The translations under genes and the position numbers were made by a program. From contig CAKQDG010000016.1 of the NCBI GenBank assembly GCA_934219025.1, forward strand, positions 1 to 30,379: a stretch of 30,379 nt of DNA, in the 5' to 3' direction. Each line of letters starts with the position of its first letter. Position 1 is the stretch's first letter. Source of the stretch: an uncultured Prevotella sp. (GTDB lineage: Bacteria; Bacteroidota; Bacteroidia; Bacteroidales; Bacteroidaceae). Positions 1-8,229 of the stretch are shown in pieces. Under the pieces are notes generated by a model. It was not told the DNA's origin and made no database searches. It was given only the letters and a program-made list of their open reading frames with translations.

Positions 1-32
1 CCTTGTTGCCATTCTGTTTTACAGGTTGCAAA

Positions 33-270
33 TGATTTCCTTTGTTTTTTATGTTTATCGCCCTCTGACAAGTAAAATGCCAAAGGCATTACCGGTGGAT
101 TGGCGGATTTCCGAGAGAGAACTTGTTCTCGTAAGGAAATACGACAATACACAGGTAAGCCCGAGGAACGAGGGCTTTACTTGGCAGAGGGTGTTTTATT
201 GGTTTTCGTCTAAAAAAAACACTTGCCACTTCCGATAATAAATATTATCACTCCATATCCCGGATGAACC
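33..270 (-). repeat. Structured repeat element, copy 1 (cloverleaf core)
   Basis: Read on the minus strand, the element begins with a GGTT..CCGG segment (270-255), then a 26-bp block (254-229) containing the palindrome GATAATATTTATTATC, then AGACGAAAACC (211-201). A core follows, then a 31-bp block (63-33) starting GGGCGATAAACAT. The 26-bp and 31-bp blocks recur exactly at 18241-18266 and 18438-18468. The core has an outer stem of 61-76 with 176-191 (16 bp, one mismatch). It encloses three arms: ATGCCaaaGGCAT (77-89); ATTTCC/GGAAAT (107-112/135-140) capped by GAGAActtgTTCTC (117-130); and AAGCCC/GGGCTT (157-162/172-177). The core sequence is unrelated to copy 2 but the arm layout is the same. 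Mobile element remnant, REP-like repeat or structured RNA are all possible. Confidence 0.7.
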
Positions 271-277
271 ATTTTTG

Positions 278-340
278 CTTGTCAGAGGGCGATAAACATA
301 AAAAATCATTTTCAACCTGCAATACAGAAAGTCAGCAGAA
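278..340 (+). repeat. Inverted partial copy of the repeat's right end
   Basis: Positions 278-305 are the exact reverse complement of 45-72 (28 bp). Imperfect similarity continues outwards: bases near 306-330 resemble the reverse complement of about 10-35, with a deletion of about 8 bp. The match includes part of copy 1's private outer stem (CTTGTCAGAGGG), so this fragment derives from copy 1 or a very close relative and not from a generic family end. Copy 1 is therefore bracketed by long inverted repeats. Bases 341-475 between this fragment and the promoter show no gene or further repeat that I recognise. Confidence 0.65.
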
Positions 341-475
341 TCCCCTACTGTTAAAAACTGTCGAGGGCGAGCAGCAAGTAGCCCAGCCCGCACGTTTTAT
401 CTAAAAAATTATCAATAAACATAATATTTAAGATAATAAAGCATATTATAAGGTAGATATTCGGAATATTCTGTT

Positions 476-483
476 TAAATTTG
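476..483 (+). promoter_or_regulatory. Candidate -7 element for the 509 lipoprotein gene
   Basis: TAAATTTG matches the Bacteroidetes TAnnTTTG -7 consensus and lies 25 bp before the start codon at 509. No clear TTTG -33 element sits 19-20 bp upstream, so the assignment is tentative. Confidence 0.4.
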
Positions 484-508
484 CAGCTAAAATCACAATT
501 ACGCACAA

Positions 509-1984
509 ATGAAAAGAAATTTATTGCCTATCACATTGATTCTCGCTGGAGTGATGATGCTCACTTCATGCCTGGGCGATGATGACAGTTCATCAGATAT
601 AGTATACTACGGCGACGGAGCGATAACCGCATTCTCGCTCGGCACGCTAAACCAGTATTACCTGTATAACAACGGCGACACGATAAAGAAAACCACCGAC
701 GGCACCGACAGCACCACCACCGTGGACTGCAGCTCGGTGAAGATGACCATAGACCAACTTGCCTATGCACGCGACAAGGAAGGCAACCTGACCAAGTGCC
801 ATCCCATTTTCAATACCGACTCGCTGCCGGCAGGAACAGACATCTCACGGGTGCTGACAAGCGTGAGCAGCAAGAACTCGGGAGTGGTAACCCTGTTGAG
901 GCTGAAGAAGAACTCAACAGACAAGGACACGCTCGACTACTACTCGTCGTCAGACTCCATCGACTTCACCACGCCGCGCGAATTCCGCGTGTTCTCTACC
1001 GACGGAACATACTACCGCCGCTACCTCGTTACGCTAAACGTGCACAAGGAGCAGCCCGACTCGTTCGCCTGGCACCGCCAGCAATTCTCTGATGTGCTTG
1101 CAGGCCGCACCGTCACCGCAGCCCGCACATACGCCATGGGCGATATGGTATACACGGCACTTACCGACGGCACCGCGACGTATCTGCTCGGAAAAAATGC
1201 CACAGCCGACAATGCCGCGTGGGATGTGAAAGAGTCCAACCTCAACATGTTCAGCGCAGACGCCTACAAGAATATCGCCGTGCTCAACGGATGGATGTAT
1301 CTGCTTAGCCACGGAACGCTCTTCCGCTCGCAGGATGCCGCCAACTGGCAGCAGGTGCAGACCGGACTTGACAACCTGAAGCAGCTCGTAGGAGCTGCCG
1401 GCAGCAAGCTCTATGCCCTTACGGAAGGCGGCATAATGTCGTCTGCCGACGGAACGCAATGGACTGCCGAAACTCTTGGCAGCGATGAATCGGCAGCAAA
1501 TCTGCCACAGGAAAACGTTTCGCTGCTCGCAATGCCGCTCAAATCCAACAGCAACATCAGTCGACTGATACTCATGGGCAGTGCAAGCGGCAGCACCGGC
1601 ACCACCACGGTGTGGGGCAAGATAGAAGACCCGGACGACAGCTCGTACAAATGGACACAGTATAACGGCGAGGCCGACGGCATGCTGCCGGATATGGCCG
1701 GACTGCAGGTGATGAAATACGACGGTAAGCTATATGCCATTGGCGGAGCCGGACAAAACGGCAGCACCGCAGAGGCTTACGGCAATCTGTATTGCAGTTC
1801 CGACCAGGGACTGACATGGCAGAAGAGCACACTGTTCTCGTTGCCGGCAGACATGGACAAGTCTGTTGCCCCCGCAACGCTCACAATGGCTGCCGACGCG
1901 CACAACCATGTGTGGATAACAAGCGCATCCACACGCAGCGCATGGAAGATGCGCATCAACCGCCTGGGATGGAAAAAGAAATAG
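509..1984 (+). CDS. Surface lipoprotein, DUF6242-like with Asp-box-type repeats
   Basis: A 491-residue lipoprotein. It has a signal peptide with lipobox LTSC (Cys21), followed by LGDDD; acidic residues just after the cysteine are typical of Bacteroidetes lipoproteins exported to the cell surface. Residues about 30-180 resemble the N-terminal domain of DUF6242 lipoproteins (recognised by eye). The remainder looks like a propeller. It holds short motifs like sialidase/BNR Asp-boxes: FRSQDAANWQ near 272, SSADGTQWT near 311 and SSDQGLTWQKS near 430. These mark beta-propeller blades and do not by themselves imply an enzyme. The gene precedes the DUF6089-uppS-bamA block on the same strand with a 53-bp gap, and may be cotranscribed with it. 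The actual function is unknown. Confidence 0.75.
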   Translation: MKRNLLPITLILAGVMMLTSCLGDDDSSSDIVYYGDGAITAFSLGTLNQYYLYNNGDTIKKTTDGTDSTTTVDCSSVKMTIDQLAYARDKEGNLTKCHPIFNTDSLPAGTDISRVLTSVSSKNSGVVTLLRLKKNSTDKDTLDYYSSSDSIDFTTPREFRVFSTDGTYYRRYLVTLNVHKEQPDSFAWHRQQFSDVLAGRTVTAARTYAMGDMVYTALTDGTATYLLGKNATADNAAWDVKESNLNMFSADAYKNIAVLNGWMYLLSHGTLFRSQDAANWQQVQTGLDNLKQLVGAAGSKLYALTEGGIMSSADGTQWTAETLGSDESAANLPQENVSLLAMPLKSNSNISRLILMGSASGSTGTTTVWGKIEDPDDSSYKWTQYNGEADGMLPDMAGLQVMKYDGKLYAIGGAGQNGSTAEAYGNLYCSSDQGLTWQKSTLFSLPADMDKSVAPATLTMAADAHNHVWITSASTRSAWKMRINRLGWKKK

Positions 1985-2037
1985 ATACTCTATATAAGTC
2001 CCATACGTCCTATAAGTCCTATATAATATAATAAGGT
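1985..2037 (+). repeat. Short tandem repeat in intergenic spacer (ATAAGTCC units)
   Basis: The spacer between the lipoprotein and the DUF6089-like gene is built of imperfect units of the form TATAAGTCC(T/C)ATA (ATAAGTCCCATA, ACGTCCTATA, AGTCCTATA). ATAAGTCCTATA recurs near 6340 in front of the first skp-like gene, so this is a dispersed simple repeat and not a site specific to one gene. Confidence 0.55.
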
Positions 2038-2787
2038 ATGCCCACAACAACTCCACATATCCCGTTTGCCTCGCGGCTCTGCCGCTCCCTCCCCTCCATG
2101 GGGCGCGGATGGTTGCCGGTGCTGATGCTGCTGCTCTTCTCCCTCCCCCTTGCGGCACAGGAAGACGACATGTACAAGATGGAGATAGGAGCCGGACTGG
2201 GCATGGTGAGCTACGAGGGCGACTTCAACGGCAATGTTACGAAAAACATGCAGCCAGGAGCTTCGCTGATCTTGAGAAGGGTGTTCAACCCCTATATGGA
2301 CATGAGGCTCAACCTGATGTATGGCAAACTGAAGGGCGACTCGAAAAACGTGAAGACATATTATCCCGACTACCAGCAGGAGGCATACTCCTTCAGCAAT
2401 ACGCTCCTGGACCTCTCGCTGCTCTATGAATACAACTTCTGGCCCTACGGCACGGGGAAGGACTACCGCGGGGCAAAACGCCTCACTCCATTCGTGTTTC
2501 TCGGCATCGGCGGAACTTACGTGAAGACGGAACAGAAAGGCGTGTTCACCGGAAACTTCCCCCTGGGAGTGGGAGTGAAATACAAACTCGCAAAGAGGGT
2601 GAACCTTGCGGTGGAGTGGGCTATCCACTTCTCGCTCAGCGATGAACTCGACGGGGTGAAAGACCCCTATAAGATAAAAAGCAGCGGACTGTTTAAAAAC
2701 ACCGACTGCTATTCGGCTCTGCAACTGACGCTGACCTACAGCTTCATGCAGAAATGTAGAACTTGCAACAGTGACAAATATGACTGA
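2038..2787 (+). CDS. DUF6089-like outer-membrane beta-barrel protein
   Basis: This exported protein is predicted to form a small outer-membrane beta-barrel. It shows alternating hydrophobic/aromatic strands ([53 protein letters not shown]) and a final [12 protein letters not shown] strand. In Bacteroidales a DUF6089 protein commonly sits just before uppS and bamA, as here. The start is uncertain. ATG 2038 gives 249 residues, but the first 20 residues are not signal-like. ATG 2098 gives 229 residues beginning [21 protein letters not shown], a better signal peptide. The stop overlaps the uppS start by 8 nt (from ATG 2780) or 17 nt (from GTG 2771), implying translational coupling. A role in envelope assembly is inferred from context only. 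Confidence 0.75.
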   Translation: MPTTTPHIPFASRLCRSLPSMGRGWLPVLMLLLFSLPLAAQEDDMYKMEIGAGLGMVSYEGDFNGNVTKNMQPGASLILRRVFNPYMDMRLNLMYGKLKGDSKNVKTYYPDYQQEAYSFSNTLLDLSLLYEYNFWPYGTGKDYRGAKRLTPFVFLGIGGTYVKTEQKGVFTGNFPLGVGVKYKLAKRVNLAVEWAIHFSLSDELDGVKDPYKIKSSGLFKNTDCYSALQLTLTYSFMQKCRTCNSDKYD

Positions 2788-3532
2788 CAACTCAACAGTA
2801 AAACTGGATATGGCACGCATCCCCGAGCATATCGCCGTGATTATGGACGGCAACGGCAGATGGGCCACGGAGCGCGGAAAAGAAAGAAGCTACGGGCATC
2901 AGGCCGGCGTGGACACCGTAAGGCGAATCACATCGGAATGTACACGCCTCGGAGTGAAATACCTCACGCTCTACACCTTTTCCACCGAAAACTGGAACCG
3001 ACCTGCCGATGAGGTGGCGGCACTGATGGGACTCGTGCTCACGGCACTCGAAGACGAACTGTTTATGAAAAACAACGTGCGCTTCCAGGTTATCGGCGAC
3101 ATCGACCGCTTGCCGCAGGCCGTGCAGCAAAAGCTCGAGGAAACGATTGAACACACTGCCGGAAACTCGGCAATGACAATGACCATCGCCCTGAGCTACT
3201 CCTCAAGGTGGGAGATAACCCGTGCCGTGAGAAACATCGCTTCGCAGGTGGCACAGGGAAAAATCAAGCCGCAGGACATCAGCGAGCAGATGATTAGCCA
3301 GAACATGACCACCAATTTCATGCCAGACCCCGACCTGCTCATCAGAACGGGAGGCGAACTGCGCATATCAAACTATCTGCTGTGGCAGATTGCATACTCC
3401 GAACTGTATTTCTGTGATACCTACTGGCCTGACTTCATGGAGGAAGACCTGCACAAGGCTATTTGGAGCTATCAGAACAGGCAGAGACGCTTCGGCAAGA
3501 CTGAAGCACAGGTGGAAGAGGAAAAGAAATGA
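2771..3532 (+). CDS. uppS: Isoprenyl transferase (undecaprenyl diphosphate synthase)
   Basis: This cytoplasmic prenyltransferase condenses isopentenyl diphosphate onto farnesyl diphosphate to make the C55 lipid carrier used for peptidoglycan and surface glycans. Family motifs are complete. [13 protein letters not shown] carries the catalytic Asp (D26 from the GTG start). GHQAG follows, then [13 protein letters not shown], and near the C-terminus [19 protein letters not shown] with YSELYF. The length of 253 residues is normal. Translation may start at GTG 2771 or, more likely, ATG 2780, which gives 250 residues. It overlaps the preceding DUF6089-like gene and is followed by bamA after 89 bp with no visible terminator, so all three are probably one transcript. 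Confidence 0.95.
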   Translation: MTNMTDNSTVKLDMARIPEHIAVIMDGNGRWATERGKERSYGHQAGVDTVRRITSECTRLGVKYLTLYTFSTENWNRPADEVAALMGLVLTALEDELFMKNNVRFQVIGDIDRLPQAVQQKLEETIEHTAGNSAMTMTIALSYSSRWEITRAVRNIASQVAQGKIKPQDISEQMISQNMTTNFMPDPDLLIRTGGELRISNYLLWQIAYSELYFCDTYWPDFMEEDLHKAIWSYQNRQRRFGKTEAQVEEEKK

Positions 3533-3621
3533 TAATGAATGATGTGTCCTACCTGAAACAACTTTACTCGATATCCATAGGGGAGGGATACATATATTAT
3601 ATATATTACCAAAGATAAACG

Positions 3622-6243
3622 ATGAACAAGATTGTAAAGAGAGTGCTGATGCTCGTAGCCGCAGTATGCATCGCTGCCGGCGCCGCAGCACAGGAAAAAA
3701 TCGTAAATCCAGATATAACTTACGCCGGTTCGCCAAGGGAATGCGTCATCGGCGGCATTGCCGTTTCGGGCGTGGAGGGATACGAGGAGTATATGCTCGC
3801 TGGTATCTCCGGACTGTCGGTAGGACAGGAGGTTACCGTGCCGGGACAGGAAATCACGGATGCCGTGAAGCGCTACTGGCGACACGGACTCTTCTCAAAG
3901 GTTACGGTGGCTGCCGACTCTATCGTGGGCGACAAACTCTATCTGCACTTCTATCTCGCAACACGGCCGCGTGTGTCGGTAATCAACTACACGGGTGTGA
4001 AGAAGTCGGAGAGGGAAGACCTCGAAACGAAACTCGGACTGCTCAAGGGCAGTCAGATCACTCCTAACATGATTGACCGCGCCAAGACGCTTGCCGGTAA
4101 CTATTTCCACGACAAGGGTTTCAACAACGCCGAGATTAACATCACCCAGATTGACGACCTGTCTAACAAAAACCAGGTGATTCTCAATGTGGACGTGGAC
4201 AAGAAAGAGAAAATCAAGGTTAGACACATCGTGCTCGAGGGAAACAAGCAACTCTCGACAAAGAAAATCAAGGGTGGACTCTTCTCCAAGGGTGCTCTCG
4301 GCAAAATTCGCGAAGCCGGAACAATGTCGAGCTTCATGAAGTCTACCAAGTTCACTCCCGAGAGATACAAGGAGGGAAAGCAGAAACTCATCGACAAATA
4401 CTACGAACTGGGATTCCGCGATGCCGAAATTCTGGAAGACAGCGTGTGGAACAACGACCCGAAACACGTGAACGTGTTTATCAAGATTAACGAAGGAAAA
4501 AAATACTACATCCGCAACATCACATGGGTGGGCAACACTGTGTTTACCACCGAATACCTGAGCCGTGTGCTCGGCATGAAGAAGGGCGACGTGTACAATC
4601 AGAAACTTCTGAACAAACGCCTCTCTGAAGACGAGGATGCCGTGGGAAACAACTACTGGAACGACGGTTACCTCTTCTATAGTCTCACTCCTACGGAGGT
4701 GAACATCGTGGGCGACTCCATCGACCTGGAGATGCGTATCTACGAGGGGCAGCAGGCTCATATCAGTCGTGTGCGCATCAACGGAAACACGCGTCTCTAC
4801 GAGAACGTTATCCGCCGAGAGCTGCGCACAAAACCGGGCGACCTCTTCTCCAAGGATGCACTGCAGCGTTCTGCGCGCGAGCTTGCCTCTATGGGACACT
4901 TCGACCCGGAGCAGGTGAACCCCGACGTGCAGCCTAACTACGAAGACGGTACGGTGGACATCAACTGGAACCTTGTGCAGAAGTCTAACGACCAGATTGA
5001 ATTCTCGCTCGGATGGGGACAGACGGGTGTGATCGGACGCATCGGACTGAAACTGAACAACTTCTCAATGCGCAACCTGTTCAACAAAAACCGTGAGCAC
5101 CGTGGCATCATGCCTATCGGCGACGGCGAGACCCTATCGCTCGGAGCACAGACCAACGGTTCGTACTATCAGTCGTACAATGCTTCTTACTCCACCAACT
5201 GGTTTGGAGGCAAGCGACCGATACAGTTCACCGTGGGCGCCTACTTCTCTAAGCAGACCGACGTGAACAGCAACTACTACAACTCGGCGCTCATGCAGAA
5301 CTACTACTACAACTACTATGGTTACGGCAGCAGTTATAACTACAACTACGAGAACTATCTCGACCCCGACAAATACGTGGAACTCTTCGGAGTGTCTATC
5401 GGATGGGGCAAGCGCCTGCGCTGGCCTGACGACTACTTCCAGCTCTCGGCTGAACTCTCCTACCAGAGATATATGCTGAAAAACTGGTCGTACTTCATCG
5501 TTACCGACGGTAACTGCAACAACCTCAACCTGAGCCTCTCGCTCTCGCGCACATCTACCGACAACCAGCTCTTCCCGCGCCGCGGTTCCGAGTTCCTCGC
5601 ATCTGTAACCATCACTCCGCCATGGTCGAAGTTCCAGAAAAAGGATTATGCAAACCTGGCTACCGATCCGAACTCGCAAACCTACAAGGCAGAGCAGCAG
5701 GAGAAATACCGTTGGGTGGAATACCACAAGTGGAAGTTCAAGGCGCGCACATTTACTGCTCTCACAAACGGACAGAAGTGTCTCGTGCTTATGGCGCGTG
5801 CAGAGATGGGACTCCTCGGTTCGTACAACAAGCACAAGAAGTCGCCGTTTGAAACCTACTACGTAGGCGGTGACGGTATGAGCGGATATTCATCAGGATA
5901 TGCCGAAGAGACTATCGGACTGCGCGGATACGAGAATGGTACAGTGGGTTACAACAGCTATGCCTACGACCGCTTCACTATGGAACTTCGCTATCCGTTC
6001 CTGCTCGGCAACACCACTATCTACGGACTGACATTCCTTGAAGCCGGTAACGCATGGAGCGACACCAAGAGCTTCAACCCGTTCGACATGAAACGTTCTG
6101 CCGGCATCGGCGTAAGAATCTATCTGCCTATGGTGGGACTCATGGGTATCGACTGGGCATACGGCTTCGACAGAGTGCAGAACGGAACGACTATGAAGAG
6201 AGGTGGATCGCAGTTCCACTTCATACTGGGACAGGAGTTTTAA
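3622..6243 (+). CDS. bamA: Outer membrane protein assembly factor BamA
   Basis: BamA (Omp85 family) folds and inserts beta-barrel proteins into the outer membrane. The 873-residue protein starts with a signal peptide (MNKIVKRVLMLVAAVCIAAGAAAQ region). Five POTRA-type repeats cover roughly residues 35-455; clear repeat starts are KIKVRHIVLEGNKQL near 193, KYYIRNITWVGNTVF near 293 and AHISRVRINGNTRLY near 377. A C-terminal barrel follows, with LRGYENG near 770 (equivalent of the conserved VRGF/Y loop-6 motif) and a terminal Phe (FHFILGQEF). It is longer than the enterobacterial protein, partly because of an extracellular loop very rich in Tyr and Asn (about 552-583). Downstream lie three Skp-like chaperone genes, which fits barrel-protein delivery. 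Confidence 0.95.
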   Translation: MNKIVKRVLMLVAAVCIAAGAAAQEKIVNPDITYAGSPRECVIGGIAVSGVEGYEEYMLAGISGLSVGQEVTVPGQEITDAVKRYWRHGLFSKVTVAADSIVGDKLYLHFYLATRPRVSVINYTGVKKSEREDLETKLGLLKGSQITPNMIDRAKTLAGNYFHDKGFNNAEINITQIDDLSNKNQVILNVDVDKKEKIKVRHIVLEGNKQLSTKKIKGGLFSKGALGKIREAGTMSSFMKSTKFTPERYKEGKQKLIDKYYELGFRDAEILEDSVWNNDPKHVNVFIKINEGKKYYIRNITWVGNTVFTTEYLSRVLGMKKGDVYNQKLLNKRLSEDEDAVGNNYWNDGYLFYSLTPTEVNIVGDSIDLEMRIYEGQQAHISRVRINGNTRLYENVIRRELRTKPGDLFSKDALQRSARELASMGHFDPEQVNPDVQPNYEDGTVDINWNLVQKSNDQIEFSLGWGQTGVIGRIGLKLNNFSMRNLFNKNREHRGIMPIGDGETLSLGAQTNGSYYQSYNASYSTNWFGGKRPIQFTVGAYFSKQTDVNSNYYNSALMQNYYYNYYGYGSSYNYNYENYLDPDKYVELFGVSIGWGKRLRWPDDYFQLSAELSYQRYMLKNWSYFIVTDGNCNNLNLSLSLSRTSTDNQLFPRRGSEFLASVTITPPWSKFQKKDYANLATDPNSQTYKAEQQEKYRWVEYHKWKFKARTFTALTNGQKCLVLMARAEMGLLGSYNKHKKSPFETYYVGGDGMSGYSSGYAEETIGLRGYENGTVGYNSYAYDRFTMELRYPFLLGNTTIYGLTFLEAGNAWSDTKSFNPFDMKRSAGIGVRIYLPMVGLMGIDWAYGFDRVQNGTTMKRGGSQFHFILGQEF

Positions 6244-6369
6244 ATGAATTATGAATTAGGAATTATGAATTAGGAATTAGGAATTAGGAATGTGGAGTTC
6301 TCCCAGAACTCCCAGCTCTCCCATTACTCCTATTGGTCCAATAAGTCCTATAAAAAAATAATAAAGACA
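6244..6369 (+). repeat. AT-rich simple repeats before the first skp gene
   Basis: After the bamA stop the spacer carries iterations of GAATTA(T/G)G (6244-6290). A segment of TCCCAGAACTCCCAGCTCTCCC type follows, then ATAAGTCCTATA, close to the units at 1985-2037. The GAATTAGG family reappears in reverse orientation at 28256-28336. No promoter of the Bacteroidetes consensus is visible here, so the first skp gene may be read through from bamA. Confidence 0.6.
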
Positions 6370-6885
6370 ATGAAAAAACTACTATTTATCGCAGTAATGC
6401 TGTTTTCAGCAATGGGCATGAGCGCACAGAAGTTTGCTCTTGTCGATATGGAGTATATCCTGAAAAATATCCCTGCATATGAGCGTGCCAACGAGCAACT
6501 TTCACAGGTGGCAAAGAAATGGCAAGCCGAGGTGGATGCCATCGGCACTGAAGTGCAGACAATGTACAAGAACTACCAGAACGAATCGGTATTCCTCTCG
6601 CAGGAACAGAAGAAAGCCCGTCAGGAGGCTATCCTCAATAAAGAGAAGGAAGCCAGCGAACTGAAAAAGAAATATTTCGGACCGGAAGGCGAGCTATACA
6701 AGAAACGTACCAGCTTGATGACACCGATACAGGAAGAAATCTACAATGCCGTGAAGGATATCAGCGACCTGCGCGGATATTCGCTCGTGCTCGACAGGGC
6801 ATCCGATACAGGCATCATCTTTGCATCGCCAAAGGTGGACATAAGCAATGAAGTATTGTCCAAATTGGGATATTCGGCAAATTAA
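6370..6885 (+). CDS. OmpH/Skp-family periplasmic chaperone, copy 1
   Basis: A 171-residue OmpH/Skp-type protein. Skp trimers hold unfolded outer-membrane proteins in the periplasm and hand them to BamA. The start is set at ATG 6370 (MKKLLFIAVMLFSAMGMSAQ), which gives a clean signal peptide; reading further upstream adds residues translated from repeat DNA. The mature protein begins KFALVDMEYILKNIPAYERA, the family N-terminus. Long charged helices follow (about 45-120) and a C-terminal GYSLVLDRASDTGIIFASPKVDIS strand segment. It lies directly behind bamA and is the first of three paralogues in a row. Confidence 0.9.
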   Translation: MKKLLFIAVMLFSAMGMSAQKFALVDMEYILKNIPAYERANEQLSQVAKKWQAEVDAIGTEVQTMYKNYQNESVFLSQEQKKARQEAILNKEKEASELKKKYFGPEGELYKKRTSLMTPIQEEIYNAVKDISDLRGYSLVLDRASDTGIIFASPKVDISNEVLSKLGYSAN

Positions 6886-6917
6886 TTTGTACGGAAAGAA
6901 AAAACATATTACATTTG
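6886..6917 (+). promoter_or_regulatory. Promoter of skp-like gene 2
   Basis: TTTG (6886-6889), a 20-nt spacer and TACATTTG (6910-6917) form a strong Bacteroidetes-type promoter. It begins right after the stop codon of skp copy 1 and about 49 bp before the next start. It would allow copy 2 to be expressed separately from bamA. Confidence 0.7.
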
Positions 6918-6965
6918 CAACCCGCAATGTAGAGAATATTAACAATAAAACAAATAAAACAAGAA

Positions 6966-7466
6966 ATGAAAAAACTTATTTTAATGTTGATGCTCATCGC
7001 ACCAATGGCTACTTTCGCACAGAAGTTCGGACACATCAACTCGCAGACCGTCATCGAGAGTCTTCCAGAGTATATTAAGGCTCGTGCAGAGATAGAAGGA
7101 CAGGCTAAGGCTTACGACAACGACATGCAGGCTATGCAGAAGGAATTTCAGTCGAAGGCAGAGGCTTACGACAAGAATGCTTCTACGATGAACGAGACTA
7201 AGCGCAAGGAGACTGAGGCAGAACTGCAGACCCTTTATCAGAAAGTTCAGCAGGCTCAGCAGGACAATAATCAGGCATTGCAGAAGATGCAGCAGGAGAA
7301 GTTTCAGCCTATCATGACTAAACTGCAGAATGCTATCAAGAATGTGGGCAAGGCTGGCGGATATGTCTATATCATGGACATCACAAGCGGCATCCCTTAT
7401 ATCAGCGACACTCTGAGCAAGGACGTTACTGCTGAGGTTAAGGCTGAACTGAACAAACTGAAATAA
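6966..7466 (+). CDS. OmpH/Skp-family periplasmic chaperone, copy 2
   Basis: A 166-residue Skp-like chaperone with signal peptide MKKLILMLMLIAPMATFAQ and the family N-terminus KFGHINSQTVIESLPEYIKA. A long Gln/Lys/Glu-rich coiled coil (about 45-125; MQAMQKEFQSKAEAYDKNAS, VQQAQQDNNQALQKMQQEK) and a C-terminal GYVYIMDITSGIPYISDTLS segment follow. It is preceded by its own promoter and followed by a terminator at 7505-7564. Same presumed role as copy 1; substrate specialisation cannot be judged from sequence. Confidence 0.9.
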   Translation: MKKLILMLMLIAPMATFAQKFGHINSQTVIESLPEYIKARAEIEGQAKAYDNDMQAMQKEFQSKAEAYDKNASTMNETKRKETEAELQTLYQKVQQAQQDNNQALQKMQQEKFQPIMTKLQNAIKNVGKAGGYVYIMDITSGIPYISDTLSKDVTAEVKAELNKLK

Positions 7467-7504
7467 TCAGTTGAAATATTAACTGTCGTATTACAGATAC
7501 GGAG

Positions 7505-7564
7505 TGTGTCAAAAGTTGGGATTGCGCTTGATCGCTCCTTGCTTTTGACACATTTTTCTTTTTC
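7505..7564 (+). terminator. Rho-independent terminator after skp copy 2
   Basis: TGTGTCAAAAG (7505-7515) pairs perfectly with CTTTTGACACA (7542-7552), and a T-rich tract follows to about 7564. It separates skp copies 2 and 3 transcriptionally. Confidence 0.8.
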
Positions 7565-7619
7565 CTCACATCGCTTTTATAATTCACTTACATTGTAATA
7601 ACATAGTTCAACGGATAAT

Positions 7620-8123
7620 ATGAAAAAGACTGTTCTATTGCTTCTCACCATATTTCTCGCCATTACTGCGAATGCTCAGGAACTGAAATTCGCTTATTTC
7701 AGTTATGACGCTGCCCTCAAGTCTATGCCAGACTATGGCATCGCCCTTGTGAACGTAGACAAGCTGCGCAATCAGTATAACGGCGAAATTGAGCGTGCCG
7801 AGAAGGAATTCAATGCCAAATACGAGGATTTTCTCGAAAATCAGCGTTCGCTCGCACCGGCTATCCTCGACAAGCGTCAGGCTGAACTGCAGGAGCTGCT
7901 GCAGAAGAATCTGAAGTTTAAAGAGGAAGCAAAGCGTCTGCTCAAACAGGCTGAAGACGACGCTTATGCTCCGCTCAAGAACAAATTGAACGCTGCCGTA
8001 AGGAAGATAGGCGCTGAGCGTGGGTATGCTTTCGTAATCAATACTGACAACAACGCCTGTCCGTATGTAGACAGCACCAAGGGCGACGATATCAGTATGC
8101 TTATAGAGGACGCTCTGAAATAA
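7620..8123 (+). CDS. OmpH/Skp-family periplasmic chaperone, copy 3
   Basis: A 167-residue Skp-like protein with signal peptide MKKTVLLLLTIFLAITANAQ. The N-terminus is ELKFAYFSYDAALKSMPDY. A charged helical region (about 45-125) is followed by GYAFVINTDNNACPYVDSTKGDDIS. It is more diverged at the N-terminus than copies 1 and 2. It lies beyond a terminator, with no clear consensus promoter in the 55 bp before it, and murI follows 106 bp later on the same strand. A periplasmic chaperone for barrel proteins is the natural call; a distinct client set is only a guess. Confidence 0.85.
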   Translation: MKKTVLLLLTIFLAITANAQELKFAYFSYDAALKSMPDYGIALVNVDKLRNQYNGEIERAEKEFNAKYEDFLENQRSLAPAILDKRQAELQELLQKNLKFKEEAKRLLKQAEDDAYAPLKNKLNAAVRKIGAERGYAFVINTDNNACPYVDSTKGDDISMLIEDALK

Positions 8124-8229
8124 CAGGAAAGTGTTGTTTCGACTTTTCTTCTTAATATAAAAGGATAATTCGAGTGTAATGAGGACTTAGTGCCATGTTG
8201 CCGAACTTGTTTTTTTAAATCATATAAAT

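Noticed and set aside
73..277. Invertible promoter of the phase-variation kind
   Set aside because: The inverted repeats would permit inversion, but the only consensus -7 element for the next gene lies outside them and no recombinase is present, so it is listed only as an open possibility.
26..393. Short frames on both strands containing FYVYRPLTSK and WSDNIYYRK
   Set aside because: They lie inside the repeat element; the recurring peptides come from duplicated DNA, and no start context or domain supports expression.
1990..2868. 292-codon minus-strand frame
   Set aside because: Antisense to the DUF6089-like gene and the uppS start; His/Val/Glu-rich shadow translation without family features.
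3895..4899. 334-codon minus-strand frame
   Set aside because: Antisense to the POTRA region of bamA; typical shadow composition.
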